From Candidatus Margulisiibacteriota bacterium (GTDB taxonomy: Bacteria > Margulisbacteria > WOR-1 > XYC2-FULL-46-14 > JAHJBW01), in assembly GCA_018813405.1 (NCBI GenBank), contig JAHJBW010000082.1, positions 1-27,507 on the forward strand: a DNA stretch of 27,507 nt, in the 5' to 3' direction. The notes under the pieces are model-generated. The model had not been told where the DNA came from and ran no database searches. It saw nothing but the letters and a program-made list of their open reading frames with translations. Positions within the stretch are counted from its first letter, which is position 1, and each line of letters begins with the position of its first letter. Made by a program: the position numbers and the translations under genes. This document shows, piece by piece, positions 1 through 6,899 of this stretch.

Positions 1-1445
1 GCGGCGTGAGAGGTCATGCCGCCCTTGGCGGTAAGGATTCCCTGCGCGACGTTCATGCCTCCAATATCTTCCGGCGAAGTCTCGATCCTGACAAGTATAA
101 CTTTCTTGCCGGACTTTACCCACTCTTCGGCATCGTCGGCATGGAATACCACCTGTCCAGAGGCCGCGCCCGGCGAGGCCGGCAATCCTTTGGCCAGCAC
201 TTTCTTTTGCGCCTTGGGATCGAACATGGGATGCAGCAGCTGATCAAGCTGAGGAGGGGCTATGCGCATGACAGCGGTCTCCTTGCTGATCAGTTTTTCG
301 CTTACCATGTCCACCGCGATCTTTAGCGCGGCAGCCGCGGTCCTTTTGCCGGTGCGGGTTTGCAGCATCCAGAGTTTGCCTTTTTGGATCGTGAACTCGA
401 TGTCCTGCATATCCTTGTAATGTTTCTCGAGTTTTTTGTAGATCTTCTCAAGGTCCTTATAGGGTTGAGGCAAAACCTCTTCCAGTGTCTCCTGCGAAGC
501 GTCTGTTTTGGTGGAAGTGTTGACCGGCTGAGGTGTCCTTGTGCCGGCGACAACGTCCTCGCCCTGCGCGTTGATCAGGTATTCGCCAAAGAATATCTTT
601 TTTCCGGTGGCAGGATCCCTGGTAAAGGCTACTCCGGTAGCGGAATCGTCGCCCATGTTACCGTAGACCATTGATTGCACATTTACCGCCGTGCCCCAGT
701 CACCCGGAATAGCGTTGATCTTCCTGTATTTAATGGCCCTGTCACCCATCCATGAACCAAACACCGCGTTGATAGCCCCCCAGAGCTGTTTCTTTGGATC
801 TTCGGGGAAGTCATGGCCAGTGCGTTTTTTAATGGCCGCCTTGAACTTTTTGACCAGATCTTTCAAGTCTTCAACATTGAGCTCCGTGTCAACCTTGATC
901 CCGCGTTCCTGCTTTTTAGCATGGATGATCACTTCAAAAGGGTCTTCTTCCGTCTTTGTCTGCGGCTTCATTCCCAGGACAACATCGCCATACATTTGCA
1001 CGAAGCGGCGATATGAATCCCAGGCAAACCTTTCGTTGCCGGACTGCGCGATCAGTCCTTTGACGGTAGTATCGTTCAGTCCCAGATTAAGCACCGTGTC
1101 CATCATTCCCGGCATGGAAACACGGGCGCCGGACCTTACGGATACCAACAGGGGATTTTTGCTGTCACCGAACCTGGCGCCCATTACGCTTTCCACTTTT
1201 TTCATGGCCGCGTCGATCTGCTTTTCAAGCTCCCTGGGATATTTCCTGTCCAGCTTATAATAGACCGTGCACATCTCTGTAGTAATAGTAAAACCCGCCG
1301 GGACCGGGATGCCTATCTTGGCCATTTCAGCCAGGTTGGCGCCTTTGCCCCCCAAAAGATTTTTCATTCCCGCCTTTCCGTCTGCCTTGCCACCCCCAAA
1401 AAAGTACACGTATTTCTTTCCCTTTGAACCGGTTGCCTTAGCCAT
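1..1445 (-). CDS. ppdK: Pyruvate, phosphate dikinase, N-terminal part (cut by window edge)
   Basis: Interconverts pyruvate, ATP and phosphate with phosphoenolpyruvate, AMP and pyrophosphate in central carbon metabolism, acting in the cytosol. About 481 codons are present and read without a stop to the window edge. Seen: the N-terminal ATP-grasp signature GGKGANLAEM followed by IGIPVPAGFTITTE (about residues 32-55), SVRSGARVSMPGMMDTVLNLG in the nucleotide-binding lobe, and at the very edge GGMTSHA. In that last motif the histidine near residue 480 is the phosphohistidine carrier of the swivelling domain. The PEP/pyruvate-binding barrel lies outside the window. The start is ATG at 1445 with AAAGGAGG about 8 nt upstream. 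The gene lies downstream of tRNA-Ala and could be read through from it. A PEP synthase is unlikely because the N-terminal motifs are of the PPDK type. Confidence 0.96.
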   Translation of the reverse strand, partial: MAKATGSKGKKYVYFFGGGKADGKAGMKNLLGGKGANLAEMAKIGIPVPAGFTITTEMCTVYYKLDRKYPRELEKQIDAAMKKVESVMGARFGDSKNPLLVSVRSGARVSMPGMMDTVLNLGLNDTTVKGLIAQSGNERFAWDSYRRFVQMYGDVVLGMKPQTKTEEDPFEVIIHAKKQERGIKVDTELNVEDLKDLVKKFKAAIKKRTGHDFPEDPKKQLWGAINAVFGSWMGDRAIKYRKINAIPGDWGTAVNVQSMVYGNMGDDSATGVAFTRDPATGKKIFFGEYLINAQGEDVVAGTRTPQPVNTSTKTDASQETLEEVLPQPYKDLEKIYKKLEKHYKDMQDIEFTIQKGKLWMLQTRTGKRTAAAALKIAVDMVSEKLISKETAVMRIAPPQLDQLLHPMFDPKAQKKVLAKGLPASPGAASGQVVFHADDAEEWVKSGKKVILVRIETSPEDIGGMNVAQGILTAKGGMTSHA

Positions 1446-1475
1446 TTATAAATTCCTCCTTTAAATTTAACTGGA

Positions 1476-1539
1476 CCATGAACCAATGCGCTTTGCCCGC
1501 CATGAACCTAAGTTGCCAGAGGCAACGCATGGTTCATGG
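1476..1539 (-). repeat. Inverted/direct repeats around the tRNA-Ala 3' end
   Basis: CCATGAACC occurs at 1476-1484 and 1500-1508, and its complement GGTTCATGG at 1531-1539. The copy at 1500-1508 with 1531-1539 forms a hairpin that has an inner GTTGCC/GGCAAC stem (1512-1517 with 1521-1526). The copy at 1476-1490 pairs over a longer stretch (CCATGAACC plus ATGCG, one bulged A) with 1526-1539. The two folds exclude each other. The 1537-1539 end of the repeat is the encoded CCA of the tRNA. No T-tract follows, so it is not a standard intrinsic terminator. Confidence 0.6.
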
Positions 1540-1611
1540 TGGAGCTGAGGGGATTTGAACCCCTGACCTCTTGACTGCCAGTCAAGCGTTCTCCCACTGA
1601 ACTACAGCCCC
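1537..1611 (-). tRNA. tRNA-Ala (anticodon GGC), CCA encoded
   Basis: A full cloverleaf reads on the minus strand: 7-bp acceptor stem, 4-bp D stem with GTTC/GAAC, anticodon stem CTTGA/TCAAG, loop CTGGCAG giving anticodon GGC, 5-nt variable loop, and T arm AGGGG TTCAAAT CCCCT. The acceptor stem carries G3-U70, the classical alanine identity pair, which agrees with the anticodon. The discriminator base is A and CCA is encoded at 1537-1539. The total is 75 nt including CCA. Confidence 0.95.
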
Positions 1612-1701
1612 ACACCCGCCTTCGGCGGCAAATCCCAAATCCAAATCAATAAATCCAAAAAATTTGACATTTGATAATTAGTCATTTGCCATTATCATTT
1701 T
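1612..1701. repeat. AT-rich spacer with short degenerate repeats and a CCGCC/GGCGG hairpin
   Basis: On the plus strand the spacer reads as stacked variants of CAAATCC/CAAATC (about 1630-1657) followed by ACATTTGATAATTAGTCATTTG-like alternations. A small GC hairpin, CCGCC TTC GGCGG (1616-1628), stands directly 5' of the tRNA. No T-tract follows it in the direction of rsfS transcription, so it is not a convincing terminator, and no good promoter for the tRNA was seen. The stretch resembles intergenic filler repeats rather than a gene. Confidence 0.4.
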
Positions 1702-1718
1702 TCAGTAATGAAAAATGA
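1695..1718. repeat. Perfect 10-bp inverted repeat across the rsfS stop codon
   Basis: TCATTTTTCA (1695-1704) and TGAAAAATGA (1709-1718) are perfect complements separated by GTAA. The rsfS stop (1702-1704, minus) lies inside the left arm, so the hairpin would form at the 3' end of the rsfS coding region. The stem is A+T rich and not followed by a T-run. A role in mRNA 3'-end stability is only a guess. Confidence 0.55.
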
Positions 1719-2052
1719 CGGCATCTTTGCCCCATAGCCCTTCCAGGTCATAATAATCCCTTTGTTCAGGGCTCATTACATGGATCACTATGCTGCCGGC
1801 ATCGAGTATCAACCAGCCGGACTTGGCCGCCCCCTCCCGGGAGCATTTCCTGCCAGAACCTTTCTGCAACTTATCTTCAATATGCGAGGCAATGGCCTCT
1901 AGCTGAACAGAGCTCTCTCCACTACATATTACCAGAAAATCGGCGATTCGTGAAATGTTTCCCAGTTTCAGGACCTTAATATCCAGCGCCTTTTTGTCGT
2001 CCGCCGCGTCGGTGATCTTTTCAACCAGTTTTTCCTCGTCAATTATGTTCAT
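1702..2052 (-). CDS. rsfS: Ribosome silencing factor RsfS
   Basis: RsfS/DUF143 proteins bind ribosomal protein L14 and block joining of the 30S and 50S subunits, lowering translation under nutrient limitation. The 116-residue length is typical. The family pattern is visible: ADFLVICSGESSVQLEAIA near residues 37-55, REGAAKSGWLILDAGSIVIHV near 71-91, and RDYYDLEGLWG near 97-107. The start ATG overlaps the lytR stop by four bases (ATGA), implying translational coupling as the last protein gene of the rrm-yqeK-lytR-rsfS operon. In many bacteria yqeK and rsfS are also neighbours, which supports both calls. Confidence 0.94.
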   Translation of the reverse strand: MNIIDEEKLVEKITDAADDKKALDIKVLKLGNISRIADFLVICSGESSVQLEAIASHIEDKLQKGSGRKCSREGAAKSGWLILDAGSIVIHVMSPEQRDYYDLEGLWGKDAVIFHY

Positions 2053-3023
2053 TCCGTCAAGCTTTTTTCCTTCACCATTAATTTGGTCTTTACCAATTCA
2101 TTGATCTGGTCCTTGTTAGGCAGCATGTAATAGACCCCGTCGATCATTGAATCGTTCCCCTGCAAAGAGGTCATCTTTATGCTGCCCAGCTCGGAGATCT
2201 TTTTTAAGCCGAATGCCAGCCCGAATATTTCACGGGTATTGAGGTTGGTTTGCATATGAGACAAAAGTTTCATCACAAGATTCGGGGCTTTGAACATATT
2301 CTCGCGTTTGGACATCTGGTCCGCCAGGGCTTTGATGAACTTTTGCTGGCGTTGTATCCTTTTTAGATCGCCTCCGTCGCTGCGATACCTGAGATACGCA
2401 AGCGTGTTCCTTCCATTCAAGACCTGCGTTCCCGGCTTTAGGTCAACCCTCAGGTCCTGAGAATAGTCCATATAGTACATGCGACCCTCGACTTCTATTT
2501 TTACCCCCCCTATCTCGTCTATTAAAGAAGCTAATCCGCTCATATCAAACACAACATAATATGGTATCTTCAAGCCAAGGAAGTCTTCCACGGTTTCCCT
2601 GGCCATCGCAAGCCCGCCATAGGCATAGGCATGATTGATCTTGTCCTGCCCCCTTCTGGGAATGGATACCAGCGTGTCGCGGGGGATAGAAACAATGTCA
2701 GCCGTGAGATCATCGGGATTAATGTGGACAACCATTATGGTATCAGAGCGATGGCTTAGCCTGCCCGAATCAAGGCCCAGGATCAGCACGTTGGTTTCAG
2801 GGAAGAGTTGTTCTCCCGGCATCATGGTTACCAGGCTTTCAAGAAGAATGAAGCGGCTGAATATTGAAAAGCCAAAACCAAGAAATACCGCAAATATGAT
2901 CATGATGAACATCGCGAATGCCAGCAGCCAGGGAAAACCCCTGCGCCCGCCTTTTGGCTTCTCGACCTTCTTGACGGTCAGGCTTTTAAGATATTCACTT
3001 TCCCAGTTCTTTTTCTTGTCCAT
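2049..3023 (-). CDS. LytR-CpsA-Psr (LCP) family cell-wall polymer transferase
   Basis: LCP enzymes are membrane-anchored phosphotransferases that move polymers from undecaprenyl carriers to peptidoglycan or another surface acceptor on the outer face of the cytoplasmic membrane. Seen: a basic cytosolic start, one transmembrane segment at about residues 29-56, then the LCP domain with NVLILGLDS, RSDTIMVVHIN, SIPRDTLVSIP and the late LRYRSDGGDLKRIQRQQKFI block carrying the pyrophosphate-binding arginines. The length of 324 fits a single-domain LCP protein. The start ATG at 3023 has AGGA just upstream, and the first 29 nt lie inside the end of yqeK. The polymer substrate cannot be told from sequence. 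Gene order yqeK-lytR-rsfS is seen in other bacterial lineages. Confidence 0.92.
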   Translation of the reverse strand: MDKKKNWESEYLKSLTVKKVEKPKGGRRGFPWLLAFAMFIMIIFAVFLGFGFSIFSRFILLESLVTMMPGEQLFPETNVLILGLDSGRLSHRSDTIMVVHINPDDLTADIVSIPRDTLVSIPRRGQDKINHAYAYGGLAMARETVEDFLGLKIPYYVVFDMSGLASLIDEIGGVKIEVEGRMYYMDYSQDLRVDLKPGTQVLNGRNTLAYLRYRSDGGDLKRIQRQQKFIKALADQMSKRENMFKAPNLVMKLLSHMQTNLNTREIFGLAFGLKKISELGSIKMTSLQGNDSMIDGVYYMLPNKDQINELVKTKLMVKEKSLTE

Positions 3024-3576
3024 GTTTCCTGATTAAAAATTCATTCCTGGTGCGGACCCCTTCTTCGGAGACCGGCAACCCTTTTTCCAGCAGGCTCGAT
3101 ATCATTGAAGCGCAGGAACATATTATAGCCTCATCCATGTCTTTATAGGCCAGCTCCCTTATTCTGTGCACCCCGGAATAATCGCGTTCTGATTCAATAT
3201 GATCGGCCAAATAGACTACTTTGTCCAACCCCGACATGTCGACCGATCCCAGCGTGTGTTTGCTAACGGCGGACAATATCTCAGGAACGCTCACGCCGTA
3301 TTCTTCCCGGCAGAAAAACGCGCTCAATTTGGCATGCAAAAGCTTTGGCTCAAATTCTTCAAGCGCCGATATGTCAAAGCCCAGTTCTCGCGCCCTGGCC
3401 AGCATGCCCTTGCGGTCCAGGAAGCGGGAACAATCGTGTAAAAGTCCTGCCAATTCGGCTTTTTTTGTATCCAGGCCATAGTGTTCCGCCAGTGACACGG
3501 CCTCTTCCGCCACCCGTTCGGAATGGGCAAATCGTTCGGGAGACAGCCTGCTCCTCAACTTTTCCCTGAGGTCCAT
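2995..3576 (-). CDS. yqeK: HD-domain hydrolase of the YqeK family
   Basis: YqeK proteins are metal-dependent HD hydrolases shown in other bacteria to cleave diadenosine tetraphosphate symmetrically to ADP, removing a stress nucleotide. Seen in 193 residues: His18 in the first helix, the HD pair in GLLHDC (His47-Asp48), His81, His107 in KHTLGS and Asp125 in YLADHIE, the usual iron-binding set for this family. The start ATG overlaps the stop of the RRM gene (TAATG), so it is translationally coupled. The usual upstream partner nadD is absent, and an RRM protein takes its place. Confidence in the family is high; the Ap4A substrate is taken from the family. Confidence 0.93.
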   Translation of the reverse strand: MDLREKLRSRLSPERFAHSERVAEEAVSLAEHYGLDTKKAELAGLLHDCSRFLDRKGMLARARELGFDISALEEFEPKLLHAKLSAFFCREEYGVSVPEILSAVSKHTLGSVDMSGLDKVVYLADHIESERDYSGVHRIRELAYKDMDEAIICSCASMISSLLEKGLPVSEEGVRTRNEFLIRKHGQEKELGK

Positions 3577-3830
3577 TAAAACTTGCTCGTCTTTGGCTTG
3601 GCCTCGTTGACCACCAGTTTCCTTCCGGCCAATTCTGAACCGTTCATGGAACTGATAAGCTTTTCAGCGTTCTCGTCAGCCACCTCGACAAAACCGAAGC
3701 CGCGAGACCTGTTCGTTTCGCGCTCAATTATTATCCTCGCGGAAAGCACCGGGCATATCTGTTCAAAAGCCTGCACCAGTTCCGTGTCTTTCATTCCCCA
3801 GGGAAGATTGCCTACATACAACGTTTTCAC
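3576..3830 (-). CDS. Single-RRM RNA-binding protein
   Basis: A protein of 84 residues consisting almost entirely of one RNA-recognition motif: RNP-2 is LYVGNL (residues 4-9) and RNP-1 is RGFGFVEV (43-50), with the beta-alpha-beta spacing of the fold. Single-RRM bacterial proteins are RNA-binding or chaperone-like and in cyanobacteria are cold inducible. I placed the start at GTG 3830 because GGGG lies about 7 nt upstream; an in-frame GTG at 3836 would sit almost on the Shine-Dalgarno sequence. It is the first gene of the rrm-yqeK-lytR-rsfS operon, behind a strong promoter and a roughly 120-nt leader containing an attenuator-like hairpin. Its RNA target is unknown. Confidence 0.92.
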   Translation of the reverse strand: MKTLYVGNLPWGMKDTELVQAFEQICPVLSARIIIERETNRSRGFGFVEVADENAEKLISSMNGSELAGRKLVVNEAKPKTSKF

Positions 3831-3847
3831 TAACACACCCCTTTTCT

Positions 3848-3890
3848 AAAAAAATAGCCAGAGCTGTTTTTTCAAAAAAACCCCCTGGCG
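3848..3890 (-). terminator. Attenuator-like intrinsic terminator in the rrm leader
   Basis: Read on the minus strand, a hairpin GCCAG(GGGG)TTTTTT...AAAAAAC..CTGGC is followed by TATTTTTTT. The outer stem pairs 3885-3889 with 3857-3861, the A/T tracts extend the stem, and the T-run is 3848-3854. It lies downstream of the perfect promoter at 3957-3985 and upstream of the start at 3830, so the only transcript it can stop is the leader of the rrm operon. Confidence 0.65.
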
Positions 3891-3956
3891 ATCTTAATGT
3901 AATGTATATTTGATGCTGGTTTCAAGAGAATCCTTTACCTTGGACGGGCCGCTTGA

Positions 3957-3985
3957 ATTATACTAAAATTGGCTTTTACTGTCAA
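3957..3985 (-). promoter_or_regulatory. Full-consensus sigma-70 promoter of the rrm-yqeK-lytR-rsfS operon
   Basis: On the minus strand TTGACA (3985-3980), a 17-bp spacer and TATAAT (3962-3957) match both consensus hexamers exactly. Transcription should begin near 3950, giving a leader of about 120 nt. The -35 hexamer shares a base with the -35 of the opposing promoter at 3975-4003, so the two are back to back. Confidence 0.85.
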
Positions 3986-4003
3986 CAAATTTTATGGTAT
4001 AAA
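3975..4003 (+). promoter_or_regulatory. Extended -10 promoter of the NIF3-like gene
   Basis: TTTACT (3975-3980), 17-bp spacer, then TGG-TATAAA with the hexamer at 3998-4003, an extended -10. The expected start point is about 4010-4011, which is the ATG of the gene, so the message is probably leaderless. Confidence 0.65.
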
Positions 4004-4010
4004 TTATGTC

Positions 4011-4337
4011 ATGAGATCACAAAAATGCAAGCTGATCGTTTTTGTGCCGCAAACACATGTTGAACAGGTCAGGATAGCCGTTTGCAAGGCCGGAGCAGGC
4101 AAGATCGGAAAAAAATACGATAACTGCACTTTCATGTCGCCCGGCATCGGCACCTTCCGCCCGCTTAAGGGCGCAAAACCGGCTCTTGGCAGGGTCGGCA
4201 AGATCGAGAGGGTGGGTGAAGCCCGCCTTGAAACGATCGTCCTAAAAAAAGATCTCAAAAAAGTCATTGCCGCAATGAAGAAAGCACACCCGTATGAAGA
4301 GGTCGCTTATGAGGTTTATGCCCTTCTTGATGCCTAG
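4011..4337 (+). CDS. NIF3/YqfO C-terminal-domain-like (PII/CutA-fold) protein
   Basis: A small stand-alone domain of 108 residues matching the C-terminal insert of YqfO/NIF3 proteins (COG3323-like): KLIVFVPQTHVEQVR at the start, AGAGKIGKKYDNCTF, GIGTFRPLKGAKPALG, a central E.VGEARLE and AHPYEEVAYEV near the end. The fold resembles PII/CutA trimers. The biochemical role is unknown, although the HPYEE motif suggests metal or ligand binding. I chose ATG 4011 because homology begins there, and the promoter -10 would overlap any earlier start. The stop TAG at 4335-4337 shares a CTAG with the stop of the convergent ABC ATPase. Confidence 0.85.
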   Translation: MRSQKCKLIVFVPQTHVEQVRIAVCKAGAGKIGKKYDNCTFMSPGIGTFRPLKGAKPALGRVGKIERVGEARLETIVLKKDLKKVIAAMKKAHPYEEVAYEVYALLDA

Positions 4338-5107
4338 GGCAGCAGTACCAGCCGCGAGTTCTTGTTCCTGATATTCTTCTGCACTTCGGCCTTCACCCTG
4401 TAAGTCTTCCAAATATTGGCGGCGGTCAAGACTTCTTCGGGGGTTCCCATCGCGACCAGCATTCCCTTGTGTACCAGTATCATGCGCTTGCAAAACCTTG
4501 CCGCCATATTAAGGTCGTGGAAGGTAGCGATGATAGTTCTTTGCTTGCGCAGTTTTCTTAACAGCCTTAATATCTTGACCTGATACCTTATATCAAGATG
4601 AGAGATTGGTTCGTCCAGCAAGAGTATCTTTGGTTCCTGCGCCAGCGCCCGGGCAATGGCCACGCGCTGGAATTCGCCGCCCGAAAGGTTGTTGACGGGT
4701 ATCTCCGCCAGGTCCTCTATCTTGACCTCTTCAAGCGCCCACTTTACCACTTCGCGGTCTTCATCACCTTCAAAAGAGAACCTTCGCATATAGGGCGTGC
4801 GGCCCAGCATGACCATTTCCCTGACGGTAAAACCGGAGACCGGCTCCATCAGCTGAGGCACCAGAGCGACTTTTTTGGCCAGCTCATTATGTTCGAGATT
4901 AAGGATGTTCTCTTCGTTCATTTTAATGAACCCGTGTTTGACCGGCAGCAGGCCGCACAGGGCGCGCAAAAGAGTGGTTTTGCCGCTGCCGTTGGGGCCG
5001 ACTATGCCTATGAACTCTCCCATGTTAACTTCAAAATTCACGCCCTGCAGTATCATCTGCTCATCAACATACCCTGCCATTACGTCTTTTACTTCTAGTG
5101 CTTTCAT
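4334..5107 (-). CDS. ABC transporter ATP-binding protein (BtuD/FecE type)
   Basis: The cytosolic ATPase of a FecCD-type importer for cobalamin, haem or ferric chelates. Seen in 257 residues: Walker A GPNGSGKT (37-44), Q-loop in LVPQLME (84), signature LSGGEFQR (141-148), Walker B ILLLDEP (161-167) and H-loop TFHDLN (His197). All catalytic residues are present. The start ATG overlaps the permease stop (ATGA). It is the last gene of a binding protein - permease - ATPase operon. The substrate cannot be deduced from the ATPase, and no cobalamin riboswitch or other metal-responsive site is visible upstream. Confidence 0.93.
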   Translation of the reverse strand: MKALEVKDVMAGYVDEQMILQGVNFEVNMGEFIGIVGPNGSGKTTLLRALCGLLPVKHGFIKMNEENILNLEHNELAKKVALVPQLMEPVSGFTVREMVMLGRTPYMRRFSFEGDEDREVVKWALEEVKIEDLAEIPVNNLSGGEFQRVAIARALAQEPKILLLDEPISHLDIRYQVKILRLLRKLRKQRTIIATFHDLNMAARFCKRMILVHKGMLVAMGTPEEVLTAANIWKTYRVKAEVQKNIRNKNSRLVLLP

Positions 5108-6062
5108 TGCCTTTTTATGTTCCTTCTAAGTATGAATAGGAAAAACGGGGCGCCTACCAGCGACATTATAATGCCAATGGGTATTTCGATGGGGGAAAGA
5201 GCTGTCCTTGCGATAGTATCTGCTACCACCAAAAGGATTGCGCCGGCCAGGGCGGAAAAGGCACCAGGTACCGATGGTTGGCGCCCAGTATCATCCGCAC
5301 GAAATGAGGGATTATCAGCCCGACAAAGCCGACCAACCCCGACACCGAAACAGCCGCCGCGGTCACCAGCGTAGCGGTAGTGATGATCAATATCCTTAGT
5401 TTTTCGACATCCACGCCCAGCGTTTGCGCCATGTCCTCGCCCAAAAGCAGAGCGTTCAATTCTTTTGAATAGAAATAGGCGATCACCAGGCCGAATATCA
5501 TATAGGGAGTAACGGTTATCACGTCGCTCCACGAAGCCGAGGATAGCGATCCTAAAAGCCAGAAATAAATTGACTGCAGTTTGCCGGTGGTAATGATGAT
5601 GAGCGCCAGTATGGCGGCCGCAAAAGACGATACGGCCACGCCTGCCAGGATAAGGGTCTCGGTCGAGGTGCGCCCGGCAACTTTGGAAAGGTTATAAACC
5701 ACAAAGACAGCCAGCAGCGCGCCCATAAAAGCCAGGATGGGAGTAGAACTGAGGCCGAAAAGAGTAAGCGTCATGCCGGTGCCCAGCGCGATCGACGCTC
5801 CCACTCCGGCGCCCGCCGAAACACCAAGTATATAAGGGTCGGCCAGCGGGTTTCTAAGGATGGCCTGCAGCATGACCCCGGAAATGGCAAGCAGTACGCC
5901 CACCAGCACGGAAAGCAGGACTCTGGGCAAACGGATCTGCAGGAAAATGGGGCTTTCCATAAGATCGCCCGGGGACATCATTACGGGTCCCAGAAAAACA
6001 GAAATAACGGCCAAAAGCAAAAGCACCGAGCAAAGTATGATTAAGATTTGATTTTTATTCAT
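5104..6062 (-). CDS. FecCD/BtuC-family permease, interrupted by a one-base frameshift
   Basis: The membrane subunit of the importer. The first frame runs from ATG 6062 (GGAG 7 nt upstream; ATGAATAA overlap with the binding-protein stop) through about eight hydrophobic helices. It includes RLPRVLLSVLVG, GVMLQAILRNPLADPYILG and VSGLVGFVGLIIPHFVRM, then derails after NHRYLVPF and stops at 5223. The expected C-terminus (FSALAGAILLVVADTIART, ending LVGAPFFLFILRR) continues at once in the next frame to 5104. Adding one base to the four-base A run at 5256-5259 restores a normal protein of about 320 residues. The intact downstream frame and ATGA coupling to the ATPase argue for a sequencing or assembly slip or a very recent mutation rather than an old pseudogene. 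Confidence 0.85.
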
Positions 6063-6879
6063 GTAAAAACTCCGCAATTTTTTCTATGGCATAAACTACC
6101 CGCGGTCCGGGCCGCACCAGGATATCCTCGTCAATAAATAAGATTTTACCATTTTTTAGCGCGGAAATCTGCCTCCATCTAAGATCGCTTTTTACCTCGC
6201 TTTCCGAGATCAGGTTCTTGAGCACTATGATATGGGGGGGGTTCATATAAAGGAATTGCTCAAAGCTTAATTGCGGATAAGGATTTTGCGATTCGGCCAG
6301 CATGTTTATTCCCCCCGCGTATTCTATTATGCTGTTTATGAAACTGTCCTTTCCGACAGATACGATAGGCTTATAGCCCACCAGGACAAAGACCTTTTTT
6401 TTCGGCTTGTCCTTTACCCGCGCCTTTGCCGCCTCAATCCGCTCATACATTGCGCTTATAAGGTTGGCGGCGTTAACGTTCTCGCCGGTTATGCGGCCAA
6501 TTTCCATAATGGAATAAATAATGTCGCCGACACTGCGGGGATCGACCGTGTATATCGGGACATTAAATCTCCTTAGCTTGGGTATTTCAAGCTTCTGGGC
6601 TGTTTCATGCAATATAACCAGGTCCGGGTCCAGCGCTATGATCTTTTCAATATTAAGGGTCAGTCCGCCGATCCGCTCTTTCTTTTTTACTTCCAGAGGA
6701 AAGTTGTCGGTAGAACTGACGCCAACCACCCTGTCCTGTATTCCTATGCCGTAAAGGATCTCGGTGACAGATGGAATGCCGGAAACGATCCTCTGGGGAA
6801 AGGCTATGCTGGCTATTGCGGAATTAGAAAAAGCGAGCAGAAAAGCAACTATTATAATAGCGGTAAACTTTCGAAACAT
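6055..6879 (-). CDS. BtuF/TroA-type periplasmic substrate-binding lipo-/exported protein
   Basis: An exported solute-binding protein that would deliver cobalamin or a ferric chelate to the adjacent permease. It has 274 residues, with an N-terminal hydrophobic export signal (about residues 5-23), then the class III binding fold: RIVSGIPSVTEILYGIG, VGVSSTDNFPLEV, IIALDPDLVILHETAQ, a long connecting helix (about 140-160), and RPGPRVVYAIEKIAEFL at the end. No lipobox cysteine is evident after the signal. The PSVTEIL start resembles BtuF-like proteins, but B12 specificity is not proved. A TATAAT (6897-6892) ends 12 nt before the start, so the leader would be only a few bases. Confidence 0.88.
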   Translation of the reverse strand: MFRKFTAIIIVAFLLAFSNSAIASIAFPQRIVSGIPSVTEILYGIGIQDRVVGVSSTDNFPLEVKKKERIGGLTLNIEKIIALDPDLVILHETAQKLEIPKLRRFNVPIYTVDPRSVGDIIYSIMEIGRITGENVNAANLISAMYERIEAAKARVKDKPKKKVFVLVGYKPIVSVGKDSFINSIIEYAGGINMLAESQNPYPQLSFEQFLYMNPPHIIVLKNLISESEVKSDLRWRQISALKNGKILFIDEDILVRPGPRVVYAIEKIAEFLHE

Positions 6880-6891
6880 GTCTAGTACATA

Positions 6892-6897
6892 ATTATA
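6892..6897 (-). promoter_or_regulatory. -10 box upstream of the binding-protein gene
   Basis: A perfect TATAAT on the minus strand lies between the DUF89 stop and the start at 6879, with no clear TTGACA at the right distance. It would give a leader of about 5 nt and would make the transport operon partly independent of the DUF89 gene. Confidence 0.45.
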
Positions 6898-6899
6898 CT

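Noticed and set aside
691..1260. Long plus-strand open frame opposite ppdK
   Set aside because: It is the antisense of a strongly conserved ppdK region with clear domain motifs; the plus-strand product shows no family pattern and has no Shine-Dalgarno.
1616..1628. CCGCC/GGCGG hairpin as terminator of rsfS
   Set aside because: No T-run follows in the direction of transcription and the tRNA begins within a few bases.
4598..5098. Plus-strand open frame opposite the ABC ATPase
   Set aside because: Antisense shadow of Walker and signature motifs; low-complexity product.
5250..5265. Programmed ribosomal frameshift in the permease gene
   Set aside because: The CCTTTTC run is not a strong heptameric slip site, no stimulatory fold was seen, and the family does not use frameshifting; an error or fresh mutation is simpler.
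6880..6899. Cobalamin riboswitch before the BtuF-like gene
   Set aside because: Only 20 nt separate the genes; no B12-box or room for an aptamer.
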